Source: DATHZQ01 sp963823505 (GTDB lineage: Bacteria; Actinomycetota; Acidimicrobiia; Spongiisociales; UBA5794). Taken from it: DNA of 64,000 bases. Shown here one piece after another: positions 55,463 to 63,456 of this stretch (position 1 is the first letter of the stretch; each line of letters begins with the position of its first letter). Location: positions 124,001 to 188,000 of the forward strand of contig CAWGLY010000007.1 in NCBI GenBank assembly GCA_963823505.1. The letters run 5' to 3'. A program made the position numbers and the translations under genes. Below the pieces are notes generated by a model. That model had not been told where the DNA came from, searched no databases, and saw nothing but the letters and a program-made list of their open reading frames with translations.

Positions 55463-55689
55463 GATCTGGGCTCAACGAGTACGAGGGTGCCAAGGGAATG
55501 GATGGCCGGCACCCAGAGGCCGACGAAGAGGCCCAGCTCGCGGTCGACGAAGAACCACAACGTGACCGAGAGCACGAACGAGGCGAATCCTGCAAACAGG
55601 AAGGCGATCTTGGCCCTTTGGAACGGGGTGAGGCGAGCTACGAGATCTCCGGCGCTCAACCGGGCTGGGGTTTGGGGGGTTGCGGTCAT
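55459..55689 (-). CDS. Small two-helix membrane protein, first gene of photolyase operon
   Basis: The 76-residue protein has two membrane helices (KIAFLFAGFASFVLSVTLWFF and GLFVGLWVPAIHSLGTLVLV, each read in part). ATG 55689 has AGGAG five bases upstream. Its stop overlaps the next start. Family unknown. It begins the operon that ends with the photolyase. Confidence 0.7.
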   Translation of the reverse strand: MTATPQTPARLSAGDLVARLTPFQRAKIAFLFAGFASFVLSVTLWFFVDRELGLFVGLWVPAIHSLGTLVLVEPRS

Positions 55690-55706
55690 GCTGCTCCTTG
55701 GCGATA

Positions 55707-55721
55707 CACCCTTATACGGTG
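55707..55721 (-). promoter_or_regulatory. -10 element inside an inverted repeat, photolyase operon
   Basis: CACC-N7-GGTG surrounds CTTATA, i.e. TATAAG on the minus strand, the likely -10 for the operon whose first ATG is 55689. No good -35 is visible, which suggests an activator or alternative sigma factor, or repression at this repeat. Light-responsive control would make sense, but that is inference. Confidence 0.5.
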
Positions 55722-55820
55722 GCGATCGGTGGAGCGGATGGGCCAAGTTGAAGCAGGCGTCCGGCTGCGGGTCGGCGTGTCTCTGCCGGCCGCCGGCCGA
55801 CATCGCCGGACCGGGCTCGG

Positions 55821-56117
55821 CTACAGGTCTTCGGGTGCGGCCTCGTACAGACGGAGGGACCGGTCGGTGACCCCGATTTCGGCGGCGCTTCGCTGCCACC
55901 TCACCATGTGCGGGCTCTCGGCATGAGCGCGAAGGGCCTCACGGCTTTCCCAGCGCTCTGAGATCCGGATGAGCGTGGGATCGACGAGATCAACGGCGAA
56001 GGCGTACTGGATACAACCCGCTTCCGCCCTGCTGGCCGCAATCATCGACTCCATGGCCGGTCGAGCCGTTTCCAGCTTCCCTTCGGGGATGCGAACGGTT
56101 CCTTCGATGATGACCAT
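55821..56117 (-). CDS. ABM-domain (antibiotic biosynthesis monooxygenase-like) protein
   Basis: The 98-residue protein is a single dimeric alpha/beta-barrel domain: VIIEGTVRIPEGK, EAGCIQYAFAVD, ISERWESREALRAH. Members oxidise quinols or degrade heme or small aromatics without cofactor, and many have no known role. ATG 56117. Confidence 0.85.
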   Translation of the reverse strand: MVIIEGTVRIPEGKLETARPAMESMIAASRAEAGCIQYAFAVDLVDPTLIRISERWESREALRAHAESPHMVRWQRSAAEIGVTDRSLRLYEAAPEDL

Positions 56118-56154
56118 GGTCAAGCTCTGCGGTGGCGGGCGGCGGCGGAGGCGG

Positions 56155-56400
56155 TCACCCGTCGCCGCTCGAGCTGGAAGTGCTGCTCGTGCTCGTGCTC
56201 GTGCCGGAGCTCGAGGTGCTGCCCTTCCCTGAGCTCGTGGAGGACCCGGAAGTGTCAGAGGGGGGCTTTCCGGAGAAACCACCAGGTGTTCCGGCTCCGC
56301 GATGCACCGTGGGTTGGGTACCGCTGAGCTTCTTGTGCTTGGGGCAGGAGTCGACAGGACCATCTCTCCACTTCCCGTTGCAATAGTGACTCGTTGCCAT
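56155..56400 (-). CDS. Small protein with Ser/Thr/Gly-rich tail
   Basis: The 81-residue protein begins MATSHYCNGKWRDGPVDSC, with two Cys. Its last ~40 residues are almost only Ser, Thr and Gly with a few Lys. There is no signal peptide. ATG 56400 is preceded by AGAGGAAGG. Function unknown; the tail looks disordered. Confidence 0.6.
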   Translation of the reverse strand: MATSHYCNGKWRDGPVDSCPKHKKLSGTQPTVHRGAGTPGGFSGKPPSDTSGSSTSSGKGSTSSSGTSTSTSSTSSSSGDG

Positions 56401-56514
56401 CTGCCTTCCTCTTCTCACAGATCTGGTCAGACCGATGAATTTAAGCACGGTCCGTTGCCCGCCCGGCCCGCGGTCGGGTGTCTCGACTCCCTCGGCGGGT
56501 TCGTCGTGGCGGGC

Positions 56515-57630
56515 TCAGCCGATGAAATCGGCCAGGTCGGCCGACGTCGTGTCGGTGCCGGCGATGTAGGCCTCGACGTGGGACTGAGCGTCCCCGTCGC
56601 GGTACTGCACCGGCGGGCTCTTCATGAAGTACGACGATGGTGCCAGCAGCGGGCCGCCGATGCCGCGGTCCTTGGCGAGCTTGATGCAGCGCACCGCATC
56701 GATGACCACGCCCGCCGAGTTGGGCGAATCCCACACTTCCAGCTTCAGCTCGGCGTTGAGGGGAACGTCACCGAACCCGCGCCCCTCGACCCGGATGAAA
56801 GCCCACTTGCGGTCGGTCAGCCAGGGCACGTGGTCGGAAGGGCCGATGTGGACGTTGTCGCTGCTGATGGCACGGTCGATCTGGGAGGTCACCGACTGGG
56901 TCTTCGAGATCTTCTTCGATTCGAGCCGCTCTCGTTCGAGCATGTTCTTGAAGTCCATGTTGCCGCCAACGTTCAACTGGTAGGTGCGGTCGACGACGAG
57001 ACCACGATCCTCGAAGAGGCGTGCCAGCGTGCGATGCACGATCGTGGCGCCGACCTGGGACTTGATGTCGTCGCCGATGATCGGGACCCCGGCATCGACG
57101 AAACGCTGCGCCCACTCAGGGTCGGAGGCGATGAACACCGGGATGCTGTTGACGAACCCGACTCCCGCCTCCAGCGCAGCCTCTGCATAGAACTTGGTGG
57201 CCTGCTCCGAGCCGACGGGGAGGTAGGACACGAGGACATCGGCCCGTGCTTCGCGCAGCGCCGCTACGACGTCGACCGGGGTGGCGGCGGACTCCTCGAC
57301 GATGTCTCGGTAGTACTTGCCCAGCCCGTCGTGGGTGGGTCCCCGCAGCACCTCGACCCCCAACTCGGGGACGTCGGCAAAGCGGATGGTGTCGTTCTGG
57401 CCGGCCCACATGGCTTTGCCGATGTCGCTGCCGACCTTCTCGGCGTCGACATCGAACGCAGCGACGATCTCGACATCGCCGACGTGGTAGCCACCAAGGT
57501 CGATGTGCATGAGCCCTGGGACTTCGTCGCCGGCGGCGGCGTCGGCGTAGTAGTGGATGCCCTGGATGAGGGAGTTGGCGCAGTTACCGAGGCCGGCGAT
57601 GGCCACTCGGACGGTACGGGTCGATGTCAC
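56515..57630 (-). CDS. ino1: Myo-inositol-1-phosphate synthase
   Basis: The enzyme cyclises glucose-6-phosphate to inositol-1-phosphate, the first step towards inositol lipids and mycothiol in actinobacteria. The 371-residue protein has an NAD-binding start VRVAIAGLGNCANSL, the core YLPVGSEQATKFYAEAA, and the conserved QLNVGGNMDFKNM with the catalytic Lys region KISKTQSV. GTG 57630 follows GGAGG. It overlaps the stop of the PadR regulator, forming a two-gene operon. Confidence 0.93.
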   Translation of the reverse strand: MTSTRTVRVAIAGLGNCANSLIQGIHYYADAAAGDEVPGLMHIDLGGYHVGDVEIVAAFDVDAEKVGSDIGKAMWAGQNDTIRFADVPELGVEVLRGPTHDGLGKYYRDIVEESAATPVDVVAALREARADVLVSYLPVGSEQATKFYAEAALEAGVGFVNSIPVFIASDPEWAQRFVDAGVPIIGDDIKSQVGATIVHRTLARLFEDRGLVVDRTYQLNVGGNMDFKNMLERERLESKKISKTQSVTSQIDRAISSDNVHIGPSDHVPWLTDRKWAFIRVEGRGFGDVPLNAELKLEVWDSPNSAGVVIDAVRCIKLAKDRGIGGPLLAPSSYFMKSPPVQYRDGDAQSHVEAYIAGTDTTSADLADFIG

Positions 57631-58151
57631 GGGGTCCTCCGTGGGTTTCGGGCCTCGGTTCGCGCCAGGGTGATCAGCTCGTCGATCCACTGGATGTCGG
57701 CTGCGACGCGATCCACGTTGTGGCGGATCAAGGCGAGGGTGTACGGGTCGGTGTCGGTGGTCTGGGTGCGGCGAAGGACCTTGCCGGTCTCCGCACGTCG
57801 CACACGCAGCTGGCTGCGGCGGTGCTTCAGGATCTCGAGCCGGCGGTCGGGATCGACGAACTCGAAGAAGGCAAGGCGCAGCTGGAAGCGGCGGTCTTCT
57901 TCGAAGTCGTCCCCCTCATCGGTCAGCAGCGCATCGAGCGCCTCCATGCCGTCTGCCGTCAGCCGGTAGGCCTTGCGCCTCGCCGAAGGCCGCAGCGCAG
58001 CGATCCATCCTCGTTTCTCGAGCCTCCGCAGCGCCGGGTACAGAGCACCGAAGGAGACCCGGACGAGGCCCAGATCCCCCAACGATCGCTTCAAGTCATA
58101 CCCGTGGCGGGGCCCGCGACGGAGCAAACCGAGCACCGCAAGATCCAGCAT
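57627..58151 (-). CDS. PadR-family transcriptional regulator
   Basis: The 174-residue protein has the PadR winged helix: LAVLGLLRRGPRHGYDLKR, SFGALYPALRRLEKRGWI, RKAYRLTADG; a C-terminal helical dimer domain of ~90 residues follows. It is co-transcribed with ino1. A -10 TATACT and tandem operators lie directly upstream of ATG 58151, suggesting self-repression and control of inositol synthesis. The open frame continues far upstream on this strand but is antisense to vanW and not used. Confidence 0.92.
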   Translation of the reverse strand: MLDLAVLGLLRRGPRHGYDLKRSLGDLGLVRVSFGALYPALRRLEKRGWIAALRPSARRKAYRLTADGMEALDALLTDEGDDFEEDRRFQLRLAFFEFVDPDRRLEILKHRRSQLRVRRAETGKVLRRTQTTDTDPYTLALIRHNVDRVAADIQWIDELITLARTEARNPRRTP

Positions 58152-58160
58152 GGCTGTGAG

Positions 58161-58196
58161 TATATCGAAACGATATAGATATAGCGATTCGATATA
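58161..58196 (-). promoter_or_regulatory. Tandem PadR-type operators over the padR-ino1 promoter
   Basis: TATATCG-AAA-CGATATA (58161-58177) is a perfect 7-3-7 inverted repeat, and TATAGCG-ATT-CGATATA (58180-58196) is a second copy with one mismatch, centres 19 bp apart. The first copy overlaps the minus-strand -10 TATACT (58164-58159), seven bases before ATG 58151. A two-site arrangement for a dimeric regulator is clear; the binder is probably the PadR protein. Confidence 0.75.
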
Positions 58197-58252
58197 TTCC
58201 CTGACCGATCGGCCCACGAGCCCGCACTTCCGAACAAGCCCCAGGGCAGCCC

Positions 58253-58258
58253 TAATCT
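58253..58258 (+). promoter_or_regulatory. -10 element, leaderless start of vanW-like gene
   Basis: TAATCT is followed after seven bases by GTG 58266; no ribosome binding site is seen. Confidence 0.45.
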
Positions 58259-58265
58259 GGCCGCG

Positions 58266-59930
58266 GTGTTGAGAAGGTGGCTGCGCGGCATCGGTTGGGT
58301 GGTGGGAACCCTTGGAGCCGTCGCGCTCTTTGTGGCGGTCGTGTGGCAGATCGACACGAGGGTTGCGCAGGCGGAAACAGTGCCGCGCAATGTCACCGTT
58401 GCCGGCATGTCGGTTGGCGGTCTTGGTGAGGACGATCTCGGTCGCCAACTCGAGCTCCTCGCCGACGATGTGGCGGCAGAGCAGGCGCTGTTGCGGACGC
58501 CGACGCGCGAGTTCACTGCGACGAACGCCGACATCGGCGTGACCTTGGACGTCGATGCGGTCTCCAGTGCCGCGCTGGCGGCCCGGCCGGGGAGCGGCTC
58601 TGTCGACGATTTCCGCAGCTGGGCTGAGTCCTTCTTTGCGACCACGGACATCGAGCCGGCCTATGCCTTCGACGAACCGACGTTCACCACGTGGGTGGAG
58701 GCCCTCGGTGACAACCGGATCGAGCGGCTCCCGGTGGAACCCACCTTCACCGGGCGGGACGGGCTCATTGCCGTGACCGAGGGAGTCGAGGGGCTGTGGT
58801 TGGTGCCGGACGATGCCGCAGCCGAAGTCGCCGCCGCCGCAGGCGCAGGCGGCGTGCCCGTGGAGGTGGATGTGCCGTGGTCGCCGCTGCCTCCCGCGGT
58901 CGGTCAGGAGCAGCTGGCGGAAGCCGTCGCTGAGGCCGAGGCCCTGGCTGACCGCCCGCTCACCGTGCGCGTCCAGGACACTGTGGCTCGCATCGGCCCA
59001 GGGACCATCCGGCGCTGGATCGATGCGGAGCAGAACGGCGACGGGATCGGCCCGGTTCTCGACACGGCTCGCATCCAGGACTCCCTCGAGCGGATCCTGT
59101 CCGACATTCGCACCGAGGGCGATCCCCCTGTGTTCACGATCGTCGACGACGAGGTTCAGGTGGAGTTGGGCGACCCGTCGCTGAAGTGCTGCAGCCCCCG
59201 CGCCGGGGACATCGTGGCCGATGCGATCCTGACCGACTACCGCGGCGCCGTCGCGCTTCCTCTCATCCCCGCTCAGGACGCCGCCTCCGTCGCCGCCGAC
59301 CTGGGCATCGTCGAGGTGGTCGGTGAGTTCACCACCAATCACCAATGCTGTCAGTCCCGCGTGAACAACATCCAGCGGATGGCCGATCTCGTTCGTGGTG
59401 TCCTGATCGCCCCTGGCGAGAGCTTCTCGATCAACGACTTCATCGGGGAGCGGACCAGGGACAACGGGTTCGTGCCGGCAGGGACGATCATCAAGGGCCG
59501 CATCGTCGACACGGTGGGTGGCGGTGTCTCCCAGTTCGCCACCACCATGTTCAACGCCTCGTTCTTCGCCGGCCTCGATTTTCTCGACTACAAGGCGCAC
59601 TCCCTCTACATCTCTCGCTACCCGTACGGTCGTGAGGCAACACTGAACTTCCCCGACGTGGATCTCGAGGTCGAGAACAACACCCCGTACGGCATGCTGA
59701 TCTGGACGTCGTACACCGGCACGTCCATCACGGTCCAGCTGTGGTCGACGCCCTACTACGAGGTGGTCGAGACCGGGCAGGCCGTGAGCGGATGGGGGAG
59801 GGCGTGCACCCACGTCGAGACGTTCCGCGAGCGCACCACTCCTGACGGCGCCGTTCTCGAGGATTCGGTGTTTGCGATCTACCGGCCCGGCGAGGGTATC
59901 GACTGCAACGGCAATAGCATCCCCGAATGA
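58266..59930 (+). CDS. VanW/YoaR-family membrane-anchored protein
   Basis: The 554-residue protein has an N-terminal membrane helix (~8-28), two repeats of a peptidoglycan-binding-like domain (VAGMSVGGLGEDDL, TREFTATNADIGV), and a C-terminal VanW domain: SRVNNIQRMADLVRGVLIAPGESFS (in parts), GFVPAGTIIKG, GGGVSQFATTMFNA. The family is named from vancomycin-resistance clusters but is general in Gram-positive envelopes; resistance is not implied. Two CC pairs (KCCSP, HQCCQS) are notable. The stop overlaps the next start (ATGA). Confidence 0.9.
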   Translation: MLRRWLRGIGWVVGTLGAVALFVAVVWQIDTRVAQAETVPRNVTVAGMSVGGLGEDDLGRQLELLADDVAAEQALLRTPTREFTATNADIGVTLDVDAVSSAALAARPGSGSVDDFRSWAESFFATTDIEPAYAFDEPTFTTWVEALGDNRIERLPVEPTFTGRDGLIAVTEGVEGLWLVPDDAAAEVAAAAGAGGVPVEVDVPWSPLPPAVGQEQLAEAVAEAEALADRPLTVRVQDTVARIGPGTIRRWIDAEQNGDGIGPVLDTARIQDSLERILSDIRTEGDPPVFTIVDDEVQVELGDPSLKCCSPRAGDIVADAILTDYRGAVALPLIPAQDAASVAADLGIVEVVGEFTTNHQCCQSRVNNIQRMADLVRGVLIAPGESFSINDFIGERTRDNGFVPAGTIIKGRIVDTVGGGVSQFATTMFNASFFAGLDFLDYKAHSLYISRYPYGREATLNFPDVDLEVENNTPYGMLIWTSYTGTSITVQLWSTPYYEVVETGQAVSGWGRACTHVETFRERTTPDGAVLEDSVFAIYRPGEGIDCNGNSIPE

Positions 59931-60802
59931 CGCAACCGCCCGATGGGAGCCCCATGACCGCTCGTCCCCTCCGCATTCTCGGCATTTCCGGCAGCCTGCG
60001 GCAGCGTTCGTACAACACCGCACTGCTGCGTGCCGCGGGCGAGGCGCTTTCGGAGGGCACCGTGTTCGAGATCGCCGCCATCAGCGACCTCCCGCTGTAC
60101 AACAGGGATGTCGAGGTGGAGGGTCTGCCCGAGCCCGTCCGGCGGATACGGGCGCACATGTCCGATGCCGATGCGGTGCTGTTTGCGTGCCCCGAGTACA
60201 ACTGGTCGATCACCGGAGCGCTGAAGAACCTCATCGACTGGGCCTCCAGAAACCCCGCATCGCCCCTCGACTACAAGCCCGCCGGCATCATCGGGGGTGG
60301 CGGCCGGGGCGGCGCCGCCAGGGCTCAGGCACACTTCCGTGAAGTGCTGATGCACAACCGGGTACAGGTGCTCGAAGATGCCGAAGTGTTGATTCCGGGC
60401 ATCTGGGATGCGTTCGACGATGACCTCCACCTCACCGACGACCGGGTCCGTGCCGACGTCGAGATCTTCATCGGGGCTTTTGAAGACCACGTCCGGCGCG
60501 ATCTCAGCCACCGCCCCGCGATCGTGATGCTGGGTTCGGACCCCGATGTCATGGGTCGAGCCGTCCGGACCCTTGTCGCCGACTACCGCGTCGCTGCGGC
60601 CTACTCGGAGGACGATGCGCTCGCGCTGGTCGATCGGTGGGATCCCGCCGCCGTGGTCATCGGGGGCGGCGTCGAAGCCGCCACGCGGCCGTCGTTCACG
60701 GCTGCTGTCTCGGACGTGGCACCGCAGGCAGCGATGGTCGAAATCGGCGAGGAAGGCATCGACACGCTGCCCGAACGACTGGCTGCGGCACTCCGGCGCT
60801 AG
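59927..60802 (+). CDS. NAD(P)H:FMN reductase fused to a Rossmann-like C-terminal domain
   Basis: Residues ~14-190 of the 291 are a flavodoxin-like FMN reductase: ILGISGSLRQRSYNTALLR (phosphate loop), PLYNRDVE, FACPEYNWSITGALKNLIDW, GGGGRGGARA-like loop. Residues ~195-291 form an added domain, IVMLGSDPDVMGRAVRTLV then DPAAVVIGGGVEAATR, with beta-alpha alternation like a receiver or small Rossmann domain. The added part is unusual for the family. ATG 59927 overlaps the VanW stop; ATG 59954 is an alternative start. Confidence 0.85.
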   Translation: MTQPPDGSPMTARPLRILGISGSLRQRSYNTALLRAAGEALSEGTVFEIAAISDLPLYNRDVEVEGLPEPVRRIRAHMSDADAVLFACPEYNWSITGALKNLIDWASRNPASPLDYKPAGIIGGGGRGGAARAQAHFREVLMHNRVQVLEDAEVLIPGIWDAFDDDLHLTDDRVRADVEIFIGAFEDHVRRDLSHRPAIVMLGSDPDVMGRAVRTLVADYRVAAAYSEDDALALVDRWDPAAVVIGGGVEAATRPSFTAAVSDVAPQAAMVEIGEEGIDTLPERLAAALRR

Positions 60803-60814
60803 CCCGGGAGCCTC

Positions 60815-61291
60815 CTAGTAGGCCCCGCCCAGCTTGGTGTGGTCCCAGGTGACGATCTTGTGCGGCTCGACGACGACGGCGGTGTTCTTCTCCGCATACC
60901 GACCGAAGGCCGCCTCCAGGGCCTCGTCGCCGAGCTTCTGCGGCTCGTCGCCGACCATGGCGTAACGCTCGGCGAGCCGGCCATAGATCGACAGCACGTA
61001 GTCGCGGTCCGTCACCATGGTCGCGGTCCCCTTGATCATCGCCCCTCTGAGCTCGGCGTACGCCTCGCCGTCTTCGACCAGGACGGTGAGGTTGGGGTTC
61101 CGTGCGAGGTTCACCATCTTCTGCGATTTGGTGAAGGATCGGAAGACGATCTTGCCGTCGTCGACCACGTACCACATGGGTGCGGCGTGGGGGAACCCGT
61201 CGCCGCCGATGGTCGTCACGATCAGTGTGTGCCCTGATTCGAGGAAGGTGAGCAGCTCTTCATCGGTCATGGTGATGTCTTTGCGTGCCAT
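60815..61291 (-). CDS. Pyridoxamine-5'-phosphate-oxidase-fold protein
   Basis: The 158-residue split-barrel protein has LIVTTIGGDGFPHAAPMWYV, IVFRSFTKSQKMVNLARNPNLTVLVEDGE (in parts) and GTATMVTD, which fit the F420- or FMN-dependent PNPOx-like group common in actinobacteria. Substrate unknown. ATG 61291. Confidence 0.87.
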   Translation of the reverse strand: MARKDITMTDEELLTFLESGHTLIVTTIGGDGFPHAAPMWYVVDDGKIVFRSFTKSQKMVNLARNPNLTVLVEDGEAYAELRGAMIKGTATMVTDRDYVLSIYGRLAERYAMVGDEPQKLGDEALEAAFGRYAEKNTAVVVEPHKIVTWDHTKLGGAY

Positions 61292-61381
61292 CTCCGCAAC
61301 CTTAGAAGGGTCGGATGCGAGGGGCCATGTGGCCATCTGTGCCTGCCAAAGGTCACTACCCGCGCATTGAGCGTCGCCCGC

Positions 61382-61387
61382 ACAATT
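61382..61387 (+). promoter_or_regulatory. -10 element, leaderless start
   Basis: ACAATT is followed after six bases by ATG 61394; the GAGGGG in between is too close to the ATG to act as a ribosome binding site. Confidence 0.4.
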
Positions 61388-61393
61388 GAGGGG

Positions 61394-62194
61394 ATGACGC
61401 GCCCCCGCACGGTCGAGATCGGACCCTTCCCGCCTGAACGGAAAGTCGTGCTTGGTGCGCTGCGGGCAGGACGAGTTCAGGCGCCCGTCTACGGGCTCGT
61501 TCAGCTCGATGTCACGGAGGCCACCGGCCAGCTCGCCGGCATGGAGCCCAAGGGATCCTTCACTGCCTACATCGTGGCGTGCGTTGCGCGAGCGGTGGCC
61601 GCACAGCCCGAGGTCGCTGCGTACCGCGACTGGCGGGGACGGATCGTCACTCACCGGCATGTGGACGTGGCCGCGATGATCGAGGTCGAGACCCACGATC
61701 GCAAGTTCCCGCTCGCCCATGTTGTTCGCGATGCGGACGTGCGAACGGTCGCCGACATCTCGGCAGAGCTGGCCGCGGTGAAGGAGCACCCCGAGTCAAG
61801 TCGCAGCGGTGCGCTGCTGCACCGTATTGCGCCCGCCATCGCTCGGATCCCTGGTGTCGTGCGGCTGTTCTATGCGGCGCTGGCTCGTTCGCCTCGCATG
61901 CGGCGCAAGGCGGGCACGGTCTCGGTCACCTCCGTCGGAATGTTCGCCGGCGGGTCGGGCCTCGGGATCGGCGCCCCGACCACCATGACGTTGAGCGTGC
62001 TGGTCGGAGGGATCAGTTCCCGCCCGTGGGTGGTGGATGGGCAGATCGTGGTGCGAGAGCTGGTGGACCTGACGATCGCAGTCGATCATCGCATCGTCGA
62101 CGGCGGTCCTATCGCCCGTTTCAGCTGCGACCTCCGGTCGATGATCGAGGCAGGCGGGCTGATGGCGGCTCCCTCGGAGAGCGGTACCGGCTGA
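61394..62194 (+). CDS. 2-oxoacid dehydrogenase acyltransferase-fold protein
   Basis: The 266-residue protein resembles only the catalytic domain of E2 acyltransferases: VYGLVQLDVTEATGQ, SFTAYIVACVARAVAAQPEV and the late active-site motif AVDHRIVDGGPIARF (normal DHRxxDGA). Lipoyl and subunit-binding domains are missing, so it is not a working E2 of a pyruvate dehydrogenase. Stand-alone forms occur in actinobacteria with unknown acyl donors. ATG 61394. Confidence 0.82.
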   Translation: MTRPRTVEIGPFPPERKVVLGALRAGRVQAPVYGLVQLDVTEATGQLAGMEPKGSFTAYIVACVARAVAAQPEVAAYRDWRGRIVTHRHVDVAAMIEVETHDRKFPLAHVVRDADVRTVADISAELAAVKEHPESSRSGALLHRIAPAIARIPGVVRLFYAALARSPRMRRKAGTVSVTSVGMFAGGSGLGIGAPTTMTLSVLVGGISSRPWVVDGQIVVRELVDLTIAVDHRIVDGGPIARFSCDLRSMIEAGGLMAAPSESGTG

Positions 62195-62251
62195 TCAGCA
62201 GCGCCTCCCGAGAAGCCGGTGGACCCCGAGAAGGAAGGCGTGCGCTCCCGG

Positions 62252-62257
62252 TACAAT
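62252..62257 (+). promoter_or_regulatory. -10 element for panB
   Basis: TACAAT is a good -10; RNA would start near 62264, giving a 5' leader of about 105 bases before panB, which has GGGGAGGAAGGAA as ribosome binding site. No clear -35. Confidence 0.45.
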
Positions 62258-62368
62258 GGCGGCGAGCCGGCCACAGGCGACCTTCGGGCGGCTGATGTGC
62301 ATCCACGGCTCGCAAAGTGATGACACATGCTCACCCCAACCCGTCCGCGGTGGGGAGGAAGGAACACC

Positions 62369-63247
62369 ATGGCCAAGATCACGGCACCCAAGGTCGCCGC
62401 CCGTAAAGGGGGCGACAAACTGCGAATGGTGACGGCATACGACGCTCCCTCGGCGCACATCGCCGACAGGGCGGGTGCGGACATCATCCTCGTCGGCGAC
62501 TCCGTCGCGAATGTCGTGCTCGGCCGTGACGACACCTTGTCGATGACGATCGAAGAGATGGTGCACCACACCGCCGCAGTGGCGGCAGCAAAGCCTTCGG
62601 CGATCATCGTCGGTGACATGCCATGGCTCAGCTATCACACGTCGGTGGAGGAGACCGTTCACAACGCCGGTCGCCTGGTGCGCAACGGCGGTGCGGAAGC
62701 GGTGAAGCTCGAAGGCGGCCGTAAGCGGCTGCCGATGATCCGGGCCGTCCTCGATGCCGAGATCCCCGTCATGGGCCATCTTGGCCTCACCCCCCAGTCG
62801 GTCCATGCCATGGGCGGGTACCGGGTGCAGGGCAAGACGGCCGCGCTGGCCCACGAGATGATCTCCGACGCCGTGGCCTTGTCCGATGTGGGCGTGTTTG
62901 CGATCGTGCTCGAAGGTGTCCCCGACGTCCTGGCCGACGTCATCACCTCCGAGGTGGCGTGTCCCACCATCGGCATCGGCGCCGGACCCGGATGTGACGG
63001 TCAGGTCCTCGTCTTCCATGACGTGCTGGGGCTCCATGACGGCCACCTGCCGAAGTTCGTTCGCCAGTACGCCAACCTGGCCGATGTTGCCGTCGCGGCC
63101 CTCGAGCAGTTCTTTGCCGATGTCCAGTCCGGAGCATTCCCTGGTGAGGACGAGACGTATCAGATGGCCGAAGAGTCGGCACAGATCCTGAGGGACTTCA
63201 ACGTCGAAGCAGACGATCTCATGGCCGACGAAGCCATGGAGCGGTGA
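62369..63247 (+). CDS. panB: 3-methyl-2-oxobutanoate hydroxymethyltransferase
   Basis: PanB makes ketopantoate from ketoisovalerate and methylenetetrahydrofolate for coenzyme A. The 292-residue barrel protein has MVTAYDAPSAHIADRAG, the metal site GDSVANVVLGRDDTL, EAVKLEGG, GHLGLTPQSVHAMGGYRVQGK (in parts), and GIGAGPGCDGQVLVFHD. GDSVAN replaces the common GDSLGM, a conservative change. ATG 62369 has a very strong ribosome binding site. Confidence 0.94.
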   Translation: MAKITAPKVAARKGGDKLRMVTAYDAPSAHIADRAGADIILVGDSVANVVLGRDDTLSMTIEEMVHHTAAVAAAKPSAIIVGDMPWLSYHTSVEETVHNAGRLVRNGGAEAVKLEGGRKRLPMIRAVLDAEIPVMGHLGLTPQSVHAMGGYRVQGKTAALAHEMISDAVALSDVGVFAIVLEGVPDVLADVITSEVACPTIGIGAGPGCDGQVLVFHDVLGLHDGHLPKFVRQYANLADVAVAALEQFFADVQSGAFPGEDETYQMAEESAQILRDFNVEADDLMADEAMER

Positions 63248-63282
63248 CCGACCCTGCCGGGCAGCGTTGCGACGGTGCTCCC

Positions 63283-63288
63283 TATACT
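63283..63288 (+). promoter_or_regulatory. -10 element after panB
   Basis: TATACT lies ~35 bases after the panB stop; RNA would start near 63295 and run into the small frame at 63319 and the membrane-protein gene at 63443. No clear -35. Confidence 0.45.
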
Positions 63289-63318
63289 CTGTGGCAGGGT
63301 TCGTAGGGACTTGGGGGA

Positions 63319-63456
63319 ATGGACGGCCAGACGGCCGATGAACGCACCGATGTGACGGTGATGGATGAACGGGCGGCAGTGACGTGCAGCTCGGTATACA
63401 TCGGCGTGGTGGACCACCTCGGGGCATGTTGGAGGGGTACGTTTGACGTCGGCTGA
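63319..63456 (+). CDS. Possible 45-residue leader peptide
   Basis: A short frame starting MDGQTADERTDVTVMDER has a GGGGG run just before ATG and ends 14 bases inside the next gene, covering its ribosome binding site. It could couple translation of that gene. No homology is known; it may be chance. Coordinates could be off by one base. Confidence 0.25.
   Translation: MDGQTADERTDVTVMDERAAVTCSSVYIGVVDHLGACWRGTFDVG

Noticed and set aside
58266..59930. VanW as evidence of vancomycin resistance
   Set aside because: No vanHAX genes nearby; VanW-family proteins are common in envelopes of sensitive bacteria.
57627..60023. A 798-codon open frame on the minus strand
   Set aside because: Only its downstream end (57627-58151) is the PadR gene; the rest is antisense to the well-supported vanW gene and has no protein-like motifs.
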